64,000 nt of DNA from MFZZ01 sp964610165 (GTDB lineage: Bacteria > Patescibacteriota > Microgenomatia > UBA1406 > GWC2-37-13): contig CAZSUZ010000001.1 of the NCBI GenBank assembly GCA_964610165.1, positions 1 through 64,000 of the forward strand, written 5' to 3'. The notes under the pieces are model-generated. The model was given only the letters and a program-made list of their open reading frames with translations, was not told the origin of the DNA and made no database searches. Made by a program: the position numbers and the translations under genes. Below are positions 42,325 to 50,009 of the stretch, piece by piece. The first letter of the stretch is position 1. Each line of letters begins with the position of its first letter.

Positions 42325-42951
42325 TTATTTTTGCATTATCCCACTTGTTTCTTTAATCACAAAATCCACACCATCAGATTCTAATTTTATATACGAAGCA
42401 TTTGCAATAATAAGAGTTGCTAGTTCATCATAAGTACCAAATCCTAAGTGAACAAGAAGCGCTTTCATAACGCCACCATGAGAAACAACTAATATTTTTT
42501 TATCAGCATTTGTAACAGCAATTTCTCTTAAAAAAAGAATTAATCGTGAAATAATCTCCTCATCACTTTCTGTACCTGGGTACTTAAATTTTCTTTTTTC
42601 TTCATCAGTGGCTTTTTCATATTTTTTGATATATTCCTTTTGATGTTGTGCAAATTCGTCAAACGTTTTACCTTCAAAGTGACCAAAATAACGCTCACGT
42701 AACATTTTTGTAGTATTAATAACAAGCTTTCGTTCAAGTCGTAAAATTTCTGCGGTTTTTTGTGTTCGTAATAAATCTGAAGAATAAATTGCATCAAACT
42801 GAATATCTTTTAATTCGGAAGCTAACATTGCAGCTTGTTGTTTGCCATTATTTGTAAGTAAAGAATCACTATGACCCTGCATAATTCTTTTCACATTCCA
42901 CTCCGTTTCTCCATGGCGAACTATATAAAATGTACAATACTTATTTGACAT
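42325..42951 (-). CDS. Histidine phosphatase (phosphoglycerate-mutase-like) family protein
   Basis: 208 residues from ATG 42951 (MSNKYCTFYIVRHGETEWN). Seen: RHGE phosphohistidine motif, YSSDLLRTQKTAEIL, LRERYFGHFEGKTFDEF and VVSHGGVMKALLVHLG. The family includes cofactor-dependent phosphoglycerate mutase, cobalamin and sugar phosphatases; the substrate is not decidable. The start is fixed by a perfect TATAAT six bases before it, which rules out the longer frame. The stop abuts that of the helicase. Confidence 0.88.
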   Translation of the reverse strand: MSNKYCTFYIVRHGETEWNVKRIMQGHSDSLLTNNGKQQAAMLASELKDIQFDAIYSSDLLRTQKTAEILRLERKLVINTTKMLRERYFGHFEGKTFDEFAQHQKEYIKKYEKATDEEKRKFKYPGTESDEEIISRLILFLREIAVTNADKKILVVSHGGVMKALLVHLGFGTYDELATLIIANASYIKLESDGVDFVIKETSGIMQK

Positions 42952-42963
42952 GCAAAAATTATA
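42952..42963 (-). promoter_or_regulatory. -10 box of the histidine phosphatase gene
   Basis: Perfect TATAAT (42963-42958), TTTTGC, ATG 42951; decides the start. Confidence 0.6.
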
Positions 42964-43041
42964 CACCAAGATGGTTTTTTGACTTGTACACTTACAAAAT
43001 TGTGCTAATATAAATAAGACAAAAGTTTAAGTAACACTATT

Positions 43042-43830
43042 ATGAAATCTGAAATATTTATGATCATGGGCGGTCTCGCAATTTTTGCAATAGTTTTAAG
43101 TTTATTTATACAAATGCAAGCGGGACAAGATGTGAAAAAGAATGCAGATACAAATAAACTTTCAATATTAGGAGAAGACGACGAAAATAAACCAGATACA
43201 TCTATGGAATCAGAAACTAAAACACCACCACCAATGACTATTGATACAGAACAAGATTATAAAGCTGTACTTGAAACTTCTGAAGGAACAATAACTATTG
43301 ATCTTAATGAAAGCAAAACACCAATAACAGTAAATAACTTCGTATATTTAGCAAGAACTGGTTTTTATGATGGAACTGTATTTCATCGCGTTATTGAAGA
43401 TTTTATGATCCAAGGTGGAGATCCAGAAGGTACAGGAGCGGGTGGTCCTGGCTACAAATTTGATGATGAACCATTTGAAGGTGAATATACAAGAGGAACA
43501 GTGGCAATGGCAAATGCTGGTCCTAATACAAATGGAAGTCAGTTTTTTATTATGCATGGAGATTCTCCATTACCAAAGGATTATGTAATTTTTGGAAGTG
43601 TTACTGAAGGATTAGATGTTGTAGATACAATTGCAACTGCAAAAGTTGTAACAAGTAGATCTGGTGAAAAATCAAAACCAGTTACGCCAGTAATAGTAAA
43701 TAAAGTTACTATAACTGAATCAGAAAAAATAGAAGAAGCGCCAGTTCCAACCGAAACGGAAACACCTACACCTTCAGCAGAAACATCTCCAACAGAGACA
43801 CCTTCGCCAACAAATACACCAACTCCTTAA
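43042..43830 (+). CDS. Membrane-anchored cyclophilin-type peptidyl-prolyl isomerase
   Basis: 262 residues. N-terminal membrane anchor (about 5-27), acidic linker (about 30-75), cyclophilin domain (about 78-235: FVYLARTGFYDGTVFHRVI, FMIQGGDPEGTGAGGPGY, ANAGPNTNGSQFFI), and a C-terminal tail rich in Thr/Pro/Glu (about 237-262) like a wall-spanning stalk. Catalytic Arg of FHR is present. It probably assists folding of exported proteins. Alone on its strand; no Shine-Dalgarno or clear -10 at short spacing. Confidence 0.92.
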   Translation: MKSEIFMIMGGLAIFAIVLSLFIQMQAGQDVKKNADTNKLSILGEDDENKPDTSMESETKTPPPMTIDTEQDYKAVLETSEGTITIDLNESKTPITVNNFVYLARTGFYDGTVFHRVIEDFMIQGGDPEGTGAGGPGYKFDDEPFEGEYTRGTVAMANAGPNTNGSQFFIMHGDSPLPKDYVIFGSVTEGLDVVDTIATAKVVTSRSGEKSKPVTPVIVNKVTITESEKIEEAPVPTETETPTPSAETSPTETPSPTNTPTP

Positions 43831-43834
43831 TATA

Positions 43835-44341
43835 TTAGATCTTAAACAAGAGTTGACGCATGTTATCTTCTATATTTATAAAGTCATCTGCAATTTCTAT
43901 AAGTTCTTTGTTTGCAGTCTTTTTAAATGCAACTACTTCAACTAAACAACCAAGTGATTGTTGTAGATAATTAACAACAGGCTTAAAATCTCCATCGCCA
44001 GAAACTAAAATAATTGAATCTACTTTATGACCTAAACGAATTGCATCCATTGCAATACCAATATCCCAATCTCCTTTTTTGGCACCTCCTAAAAATACTT
44101 GTAAATTTTTTTCTTTTACTTCGAAACCAGCGTTATTAAGTGCATTAAAGAAATCATTTTCTTTCGACTCATCGGCATTAATAACATAAGCGATGGCACG
44201 AACTAACAATCTTTTTTGAATAAGAATGTTTAACAAGTTTTTATAATTTATGCGCGAATTATATAAATTTTTTGCAGAATAATATAAATTTTGAACGTCA
44301 ACTAAGACTGCTACGCGTTGATCTTTATTTCGGAATATCAT
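43835..44341 (-). CDS. NYN-domain (LabA/DUF88) PIN-like ribonuclease
   Basis: 168 residues. Seen: VAVLVDVQNLYYSAK (first acidic site), WDIGIAMDAIRLGHKVD, and LVSGDGDFKPVV (second acidic pair), the NYN arrangement of a Mg-dependent PIN fold. Members act as RNases or RNA-processing nucleases; the substrate is unknown. Downstream of the LCP gene by 16 nt in the same direction. Confidence 0.88.
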   Translation of the reverse strand: MIFRNKDQRVAVLVDVQNLYYSAKNLYNSRINYKNLLNILIQKRLLVRAIAYVINADESKENDFFNALNNAGFEVKEKNLQVFLGGAKKGDWDIGIAMDAIRLGHKVDSIILVSGDGDFKPVVNYLQQSLGCLVEVVAFKKTANKELIEIADDFINIEDNMRQLLFKI

Positions 44342-44357
44342 AAGAATGGTTAATATA

Positions 44358-45590
44358 TTAATTTGGTGCTATTGTACTTGCTGGCTGTTTTGTAGGTGTT
44401 GGACTAATACCTAAAATAATATCACTTATTTTTTTCTTTATAACTGTCCAATTATCGATTCCTTCATTAGGGACAACAATAAACTGACCATATTCAGAAA
44501 TATCTGATGTTAAGTATTCATCAGTAATAACGAATGATGTTACATCATACTCGCTTGCTCGTCTTCCTTCAAGTAGTAATTTATTTGTATCAGAAAGTGG
44601 TAGATCTGTACTAATATTATTTTCTAATTCATCAAGTAAAGGTAAAATTTTTGGAATAAAGTTAATACTTAACACTTTATTTTTTACAGCTTCGATTACT
44701 TGTTGTTGACGATGTGCCCTGTTAAAATCTCCTCCATCTTCTAACGAATGTCTAGATCGTGCAAATTTAAGTGCGGTTTTACCATCCATTTCGACTGTTC
44801 CTTTTTCAAAGCTTAATGTTTCATATCTACATGGAAATGCTTCAACAGGATTTTTAGATATATCGTTATAAAATTTTTCAAGTTCGGGCTTTTCTTTGAA
44901 GAGTTTTTCTTTTTCTTCTGGGTCTGCACCAGAATTTAAATATTTATCAATTTGTTGAAATTCTTCATCTCTGCCACATAAATCTGTTTCTTTTCCTTCA
45001 ATTGGATATTCGTAGTCTTTAAAACTTTTTTCTACAGTTACTTTGATTCCACCTAATGTATCAATAGTTTTAACGAATCCTTCAAAATCTACAGCTGCAA
45101 ATGCATCAATTTTAAGACCAGTAATATCTTGAACAACTTTTTTTATCAGACCGGAAGGATTATCTTTCGTTAGTAATGACGAATCTACATCTGGATAATT
45201 GTCTGGATATAAACCCATTTGGTAGACTGCATTTATTTTGCTATAGTAATCTTCGTTTTTTGTTGGTACTTTTACCCATATATCTCGAGGGATAGAAAGA
45301 AGAAGAACTTTTTTCTTTGTTATGTCAATATGTGCCACCATTAATGTATCTGTTAAATACGTTCCATCATGATTGCCACCACCATAACCCAAAAGAAGTA
45401 TATTATATTGTGTTTTTTCCTTCTGTTCCTGTTTTGTTCCCTTTGCTTCTGTATGAATGCTATCGTAAAAACCTAAAAATCTGTAGATAACTGCACCTAT
45501 TCCAGCAACAAGAAGAATAGCAACAACGAGTGCGCCAACTTTAAACATTTGTTTTTTTTGTTCTATACGATTTAATCTAGTTGCTGCCAT
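44358..45590 (-). CDS. LytR-CpsA-Psr (LCP) family ligase
   Basis: Transfers polymers from undecaprenyl-phosphate to peptidoglycan. N-terminal membrane helix (about 19-41), LCP domain: ILLLGYGGG, TDTLMVAHIDITKKKVLLLSIPRDIWVKV in two parts (LTDTLMVAHID and LLLSIPRDIWV), KINAVYQMG, VDFEGFVKTIDTLGGIKV, and DFNRAHRQQQVIEAV; catalytic Arg and Asp residues are present. An acidic insertion (about 205-245) is unusual. 410 residues from ATG 45590; a longer frame to TTG 45605 lacks support, and a TATAAT at 45610-45605 would give a 14-nt leader. Confidence 0.93.
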   Translation of the reverse strand: MAATRLNRIEQKKQMFKVGALVVAILLVAGIGAVIYRFLGFYDSIHTEAKGTKQEQKEKTQYNILLLGYGGGNHDGTYLTDTLMVAHIDITKKKVLLLSIPRDIWVKVPTKNEDYYSKINAVYQMGLYPDNYPDVDSSLLTKDNPSGLIKKVVQDITGLKIDAFAAVDFEGFVKTIDTLGGIKVTVEKSFKDYEYPIEGKETDLCGRDEEFQQIDKYLNSGADPEEKEKLFKEKPELEKFYNDISKNPVEAFPCRYETLSFEKGTVEMDGKTALKFARSRHSLEDGGDFNRAHRQQQVIEAVKNKVLSINFIPKILPLLDELENNISTDLPLSDTNKLLLEGRRASEYDVTSFVITDEYLTSDISEYGQFIVVPNEGIDNWTVIKKKISDIILGISPTPTKQPASTIAPN

Positions 45591-45620
45591 ATGGTTAAAG
45601 CTCAATTATACATAAATGAA

Positions 45621-46277
45621 TTAGTATCTTTGTTGCAAACTATTGCGAACAAATAACGTTCTATGGTAAGGCGATATGCCGATTGTTTGAATTGTATTTC
45701 TATGAGTGAGAGTTCCATAACCTTTATTGTGTTTCCATTCATACGCCGGGTATTCATTATCGATACTATTCATATATAAATCGCGTTCTACTTTAGCAAG
45801 AATAGATGCTGCTGCAATAGAAATACATGCTCCATCACCTTTTATAATTGATACTCGTTTTATGTCGTCAATATATGGTATATGTTGGATAGGAAGTCCG
45901 TCAATAAGCAGAATTATTTTCTTGTCAGGAAGCTTTTTTTTGAAATGTAAGACAATTGTGCTCATTGCTTTTTTTATGCTGTCTACAATTCCTAAATTAT
46001 TAATATCTTCAACGGAGGAAGAAGCTGTATAAAAATCACAGTTATTTTTTAAGACTGAAGAAATTTGTTCTCTTTTTTTTGCTGAAAGTTTTTTTGAATC
46101 ATTAATGCCAACTTTCATCAACTTTTCTGTATCAGTTGAATTTAATTGCATACAAACACCACCTACTGTAACTGGGCCAGCCAAACAACCTCGTCCAACT
46201 TCATCCAGACCAATAACTACATAGTCTTGATTCCAGTATGTTTGTTCATAAGAAAAATCAGGCAATGAGCGCTGCAT
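45621..46277 (-). CDS. rnhB: Ribonuclease HII
   Basis: Removes ribonucleotides and RNA primers from DNA. Seen: IGLDEVGRGCLAGPVTVGG (Asp-Glu), NDSKKLSAKKRE, LLIDGLPI (Asp), KGDGACISIAAASILAKVERD and W-KHNKGYGT. 218 residues. A TACTAT box is 6 nt before the ATG. Precedes the LCP gene on the same strand, 31 nt apart. Confidence 0.95.
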   Translation of the reverse strand: MQRSLPDFSYEQTYWNQDYVVIGLDEVGRGCLAGPVTVGGVCMQLNSTDTEKLMKVGINDSKKLSAKKREQISSVLKNNCDFYTASSSVEDINNLGIVDSIKKAMSTIVLHFKKKLPDKKIILLIDGLPIQHIPYIDDIKRVSIIKGDGACISIAAASILAKVERDLYMNSIDNEYPAYEWKHNKGYGTLTHRNTIQTIGISPYHRTLFVRNSLQQRY

Positions 46278-46289
46278 TTGTATATAGTA
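46278..46289 (-). promoter_or_regulatory. rnhB -10 box
   Basis: TACTAT (46289-46284), six bases, ATG 46277. Confidence 0.45.
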
Positions 46290-46330
46290 TCGCAGTTTTT
46301 AAACAATTTGGTTAGAAAATGAAAATACGC

Positions 46331-46343
46331 TATAATATATCGT
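46331..46343 (+). promoter_or_regulatory. -10 box of acyltransferase gene
   Basis: Perfect TATAAT 46331-46336, 7 nt, ATG 46344. Confidence 0.55.
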
Positions 46344-46937
46344 ATGTTAAAAGACAAAGACGGAAATGCTCTTTCTGGAGCACAAATTGGATCAAAAATT
46401 ATTGGTCGTATAGAAAATATTTGGCTCGAAACAGTTACTTACTTCTTATATATTATGAGTTTTTGCCCACTTGGCTTTGTCCGCATGTTTTTTTATGTGA
46501 TATTTGGAGTAAAAGTAGGTTCCAACTCTATTATTAATATGCGTGCCAGATTATATGATCCACGCAATATTTCAATTGGCGAAGACACAATTATTGGTGA
46601 AGGAGCAACGCTTGATGGTCGCGTAGAGCTTACTATTGGTAGTCATGTGGATATTGCCAGTGAAGTAATGATTTATAATGCAGAACACGATATTAATGAT
46701 CCTACATTTAAAGCAATTGATGCACCTGTAACTATAGAAGATTATGTGTTTATTGGTCCACGCGCAATTATTTTGCCTGGAGTAACTATTAAAAAAGGTG
46801 GAGTTGTTGGAGCTGGTGCAGTTGTTACAAAAGATGTGGAAGAAATGGCAATTGTGGGAGGAGTTCCGGCAAAGGTTATAGGGGAAAGAAAATTAAAAGA
46901 CTTGGGTTATCGTTTACGTAGAAAAAGTATCTTCTAA
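46344..46937 (+). CDS. Left-handed-beta-helix O-acyltransferase
   Basis: 197 residues. An N-terminal hydrophobic stretch (about 30-55, ETVTYFLYIMSFCPLGFVRMF) then hexapeptide repeats (about 60-185: ISIGEDTIIGEGATLDGRVEL, SHVDIASEVMIYNAEHDI, VFIGPRAIILPGVTI, GGVVGAGAVVTKDV). The His of NAEHD is the conserved catalytic His of the maltose/WbbJ-type acetyltransferases; likely acetylates a surface glycan. Monocistronic. Confidence 0.88.
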   Translation: MLKDKDGNALSGAQIGSKIIGRIENIWLETVTYFLYIMSFCPLGFVRMFFYVIFGVKVGSNSIINMRARLYDPRNISIGEDTIIGEGATLDGRVELTIGSHVDIASEVMIYNAEHDINDPTFKAIDAPVTIEDYVFIGPRAIILPGVTIKKGGVVGAGAVVTKDVEEMAIVGGVPAKVIGERKLKDLGYRLRRKSIF

Positions 46938-46991
46938 ATATTTATTCGCTACTTTATTTTTATAGATTTCTTCCAGATTCTGCCGCTCAAC

Positions 46992-47035
46992 AGCCCCAAT
47001 AAAATATCGCCATTACTGTCTCATTTTTTGGGGCT
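46992..47035. repeat. Inverted repeat flanking the R2 element
   Basis: AGCCCCAA (46992-46999) pairs with TTGGGGCT (47028-47035), 28-nt loop, overlapping the start of R2. Confidence 0.5.
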
Positions 47036-47060
47036 CCCCGTCTCGCGCCACCTGTTCCTC
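47024..47060. repeat. Intergenic repeat copy R2
   Basis: T-run, GGGGCTCCCCG, then the core TCTCGCGCCACCTGTTCCTC (47041-47060), 18/20 identical to R1 after murA. Located between convergent acyltransferase and VanW genes. Confidence 0.7.
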
Positions 47061-47086
47061 AATATTTACTATAAGATTAATGTTGT

Positions 47087-48481
47087 TTAACCTTCCTTTG
47101 TTCCTCTTAAAAAGACTGCTCTCCATGGTCTGTATATAGATGTGAATATTTCTTCTCTAACTTCTCCGTCTTTTATTACTTTATATGTAAATTTTGCTTT
47201 TGCACCGCTCGCTGCATAATCTACTTGTTTGACTACATCTTTTGCTAACGTTGGATCATCTTCATATAATGGCTCTGGAGCTGGTGCAACATCCCATACG
47301 CTGACTGGAGAAATTTCTACGGTTCGATTATCTTTTTTACCATAAAATTTAAAAGTTAGAATCATGTTCTCTTCATCTACTTCAGTCATAATAAGAATAG
47401 ATGCAGGAGTATCATTTTTAAATTTAAGATCCACTGTTGGCACATATATTGTGGCATCAAATCCCGGTTGTGAGTCATTTTCATAATAAGAAACACGATA
47501 TGCATGTGCACTACGTTCAGTTATGGGTAAACCTGCATTTAATGCAGCACGAAATGCTGTTGTAGAAACTTGACATACACCACCACCATCACCAAGAACA
47601 GTTCTTCCATTTTGAATAACATATGCAGGTTGATAGCCAGTACTAGAAGAAATATCACCAATAATTGAATTAAAAGAAAATTCTGTGCCTTTTGGTACAA
47701 GTACACCATTAAATTTAGATGCAGCAAGTATTACATTATGAATACGTGATGGAATAGAATGACTATAATCAGATTTACCCTCTGCAATAAGTTCTTCGAT
47801 ACCATGATTATTAGCTTCAGCAAGAGTAATTTCAGGATTAATGATCTGATCTTTAACGGTAACAGATAATTGTGTATTTTTTTCAGAAATAGACTCTATT
47901 TGTTTTTTAAAATCGTTCAAAAATTTTTCTGTTTTAATTTCTATACCTTTTTCATCTGATTTGAATGAAACAACTTTGCCATTTTCAAATTGAAATAATG
48001 CATTTTTTGCGGGCATATTGTAAGAATCTGCAGTATCACGAATAAAATCTGAAACAGGTTTATCATAATAAGTCATTGTTGTTTTAAATGAAATATTTTC
48101 AAATCCAAAAAGACTATTAAGCTGTTGATATATTCGTGAAGATACATCTGGTGTTCTACCAACAATATATGCTTGATCTACTTTTGTCTGAATATCACGA
48201 TGAATATTTATTTGCTCTGCTGAAAAAGTTGCTATGGGTATTTCTTGATACATAACTTTGACAGTAACATTTTGCAAATAATCATCTCTTCTTTGCAGCA
48301 AAGCAGAAGCTTCTTTTTTAGATTTATTCCCCATATGAATACCATCAATATAAGTATTTGGATAAATATTATTGCCAATACTTTTGTTATAGAGGTAAAA
48401 GGGGATTAGAAGTGCAGTTACTATTAAGATAACAATAGATATAATAAGCACGGTCTGATTCTTAGAAAAATTTGCTATCAT
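47087..48481 (-). CDS. VanW-family surface protein
   Basis: 464 residues from ATG 48481 (MIANFSKNQTVLIISIVILI). Membrane helix (about 8-28), peptidoglycan-binding-like repeats (about 40-250, YIDGIHMGNKSKKEASALL) and a C-terminal VanW domain: GTEFSFNSIIGDIS, GDGGGVCQVSTTAFRAALNAG, ERSAHAYRVSYY and G5-like end. Function of VanW is not established; members are wall-associated. An earlier TTG-started frame would overlap the divergent neighbour by 111 nt. Starts of this gene and the solute-binding gene are 7 bp apart. Confidence 0.9.
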   Translation of the reverse strand: MIANFSKNQTVLIISIVILIVTALLIPFYLYNKSIGNNIYPNTYIDGIHMGNKSKKEASALLQRRDDYLQNVTVKVMYQEIPIATFSAEQINIHRDIQTKVDQAYIVGRTPDVSSRIYQQLNSLFGFENISFKTTMTYYDKPVSDFIRDTADSYNMPAKNALFQFENGKVVSFKSDEKGIEIKTEKFLNDFKKQIESISEKNTQLSVTVKDQIINPEITLAEANNHGIEELIAEGKSDYSHSIPSRIHNVILAASKFNGVLVPKGTEFSFNSIIGDISSSTGYQPAYVIQNGRTVLGDGGGVCQVSTTAFRAALNAGLPITERSAHAYRVSYYENDSQPGFDATIYVPTVDLKFKNDTPASILIMTEVDEENMILTFKFYGKKDNRTVEISPVSVWDVAPAPEPLYEDDPTLAKDVVKQVDYAASGAKAKFTYKVIKDGEVREEIFTSIYRPWRAVFLRGTKEG

Positions 48482-48497
48482 AAATACATGGATGATA
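48476..48497. promoter_or_regulatory. Interlocked divergent TATCAT boxes of VanW and solute-binding genes
   Basis: TATCAT 48476-48481 with six bases to ATG 48488 (plus); TATCAT on the minus strand at 48497-48492 with ten bases to ATG 48481. Each box overlaps the other gene's first codons. Confidence 0.5.
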
Positions 48498-49963
48498 ATC
48501 AAAATAAAGAAAAAATGCAACCTTCTGATAATGAAGTACCTCAACCTGTTCAAGTAGAAGAAGTAGCACCAAATGTAGAATCTCCAGAGCAAATTCAAGG
48601 CAGTATCCCACCTGTACCTGGTGAATCACCGGTGTACGCTGAAAGTAGTAATAAATTTCTTTTTTTTGGAGGTATTGCTGTTTTTTTCATTATTTTATTC
48701 GGTAGTATTTATTGGTTTTTCTTAAAAGATAGGCTCTCTTCAGATAACGTTGTTGATACACCCAAAACTGATGTCACGTTAACATATTGGGGATTATGGG
48801 ATGAGAAAGAAATATTTGAACCCGTAATACAAGAATATACAAAGCAAAATCCTCATGTAACTATTAATTATGAAAAAATGAAGCCAGAAGATTATCGTGA
48901 ACGATTAATCGCAAGAAGTCAGGCAGGAAATGGACCTGACATTTTTAGATTTCACAATACATGGATTCCAGAAATTCAGGAAGTTGTTCAACCGTTACCT
49001 TCAGAAATTATGAGTAGTGAAGAGTTTGAAGCAACATTTTATCCAATTCATAGTAAAGATTTAAAAATAAATGATAAATATTATGGTATTCCTCTTATGT
49101 TGGATGCAATAGTATTAATATATAATGATGGACTACTTACACAAGCTGGACTTGTAGAGCCACCAGCAGTTTGGGTTGGAGAAAATGATGTGTTGAGTGC
49201 AGTAAATGCATTAACTGTTCGAAATACAAGTGGCGCACTTATTACGTCTGGAATGGCAATAGGTACTGCAAATAATATAGATCATTTTGGAGAAATATTT
49301 GGCATGTTATTACTGTTGAATGGAGGAGATATAAAAGCATTAGATCAAACAGAGGCTGCAGAAGCATTGCAACTGTATAGAAGATTCGCAGAAGAAAACT
49401 ACTGGAACGAAACAATGTCAAATTCTATTCCTTCATTTATTCAGGGAAGAACAGCAATGATTTTTGGACCAACTTGGCAAGTTGCAGATATTAAATCTCA
49501 AAATCCAGAATTAAATGTTCTTGTATCACAGCCTCCAAAAGGATTAGACGGCAAAGGGTTATCTATTGCAACATATTGGGTTGAAGGTGTAAATAAATTT
49601 AGTAAAAATCAAATAGAGGCATGGAAATTTTTGAAATATTTATCTTCAAAAGAAAGTGAGTCAAAGTTGTTTGAAGAACAAAGTAAAGTAAGACCATTCG
49701 GTGTTGCATATTCAAGAAAAGACATGGGTGAAACATTAAAAGATAATCCATATCTATATCCAGTTGTTCAGATGGCAACTGCAAATGAACTTGTTTCTAT
49801 GCCTGTTGCAGACCGTACTTTAGATAAAGGGCTTAATGATGAAATCTTAAGTTACCTTGAAAATGCAATTAATCAAACTGCAAATGGTGTCGATTATGGA
49901 GCAGCACTTAAAACTGCAAAACAAGGAATAGACTCTGTTATTGAAAGATATAAAATTCAATAA
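48488..49963 (+). CDS. Membrane-anchored family 1 extracellular solute-binding protein
   Basis: 491 residues. Pro/Glu-rich cytoplasmic N-terminus (1-50), membrane helix (about 55-78), then a periplasmic-binding fold typical of sugar ABC receptors: TLTYWGLWDEKEIFEPVIQE, NGPDIFRFHNTWIPE, FIQGRTAMIFGPTW, and a C-terminal KQGIDSVIERY. No lipobox Cys; it uses a transmembrane helix instead. No ABC permease or ATPase gene flanks it, so the partner is elsewhere or it acts as a stand-alone binding protein. Confidence 0.88.
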   Translation: MDDNQNKEKMQPSDNEVPQPVQVEEVAPNVESPEQIQGSIPPVPGESPVYAESSNKFLFFGGIAVFFIILFGSIYWFFLKDRLSSDNVVDTPKTDVTLTYWGLWDEKEIFEPVIQEYTKQNPHVTINYEKMKPEDYRERLIARSQAGNGPDIFRFHNTWIPEIQEVVQPLPSEIMSSEEFEATFYPIHSKDLKINDKYYGIPLMLDAIVLIYNDGLLTQAGLVEPPAVWVGENDVLSAVNALTVRNTSGALITSGMAIGTANNIDHFGEIFGMLLLLNGGDIKALDQTEAAEALQLYRRFAEENYWNETMSNSIPSFIQGRTAMIFGPTWQVADIKSQNPELNVLVSQPPKGLDGKGLSIATYWVEGVNKFSKNQIEAWKFLKYLSSKESESKLFEEQSKVRPFGVAYSRKDMGETLKDNPYLYPVVQMATANELVSMPVADRTLDKGLNDEILSYLENAINQTANGVDYGAALKTAKQGIDSVIERYKIQ

Positions 49964-49995
49964 TACTTCGCTTTATTTTTATGCAAGAAATTTGA

Positions 49996-50009
49996 TATGA
50001 TGTTACTGT
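49996..50009 (+). promoter_or_regulatory. -10 box of the PilM-like/baseplate-J gene
   Basis: TATGAT 49996-50001, 8 nt, ATG 50010. Confidence 0.4.

Noticed and set aside
42952..42969. Longer start of the histidine phosphatase
   Set aside because: A perfect TATAAT six bases before ATG 42951 lies inside the would-be coding part.
45591..45605. Alternative TTG start of the LCP gene
   Set aside because: Non-ATG and immediately downstream of a TATAAT; ATG 45590 is simpler.
48482..48598. N-terminal extension of the VanW protein to TTG 48598
   Set aside because: It would overlap the divergent gene by 111 nt and begins with a non-ATG codon; ATG 48481 gives a normal signal anchor.
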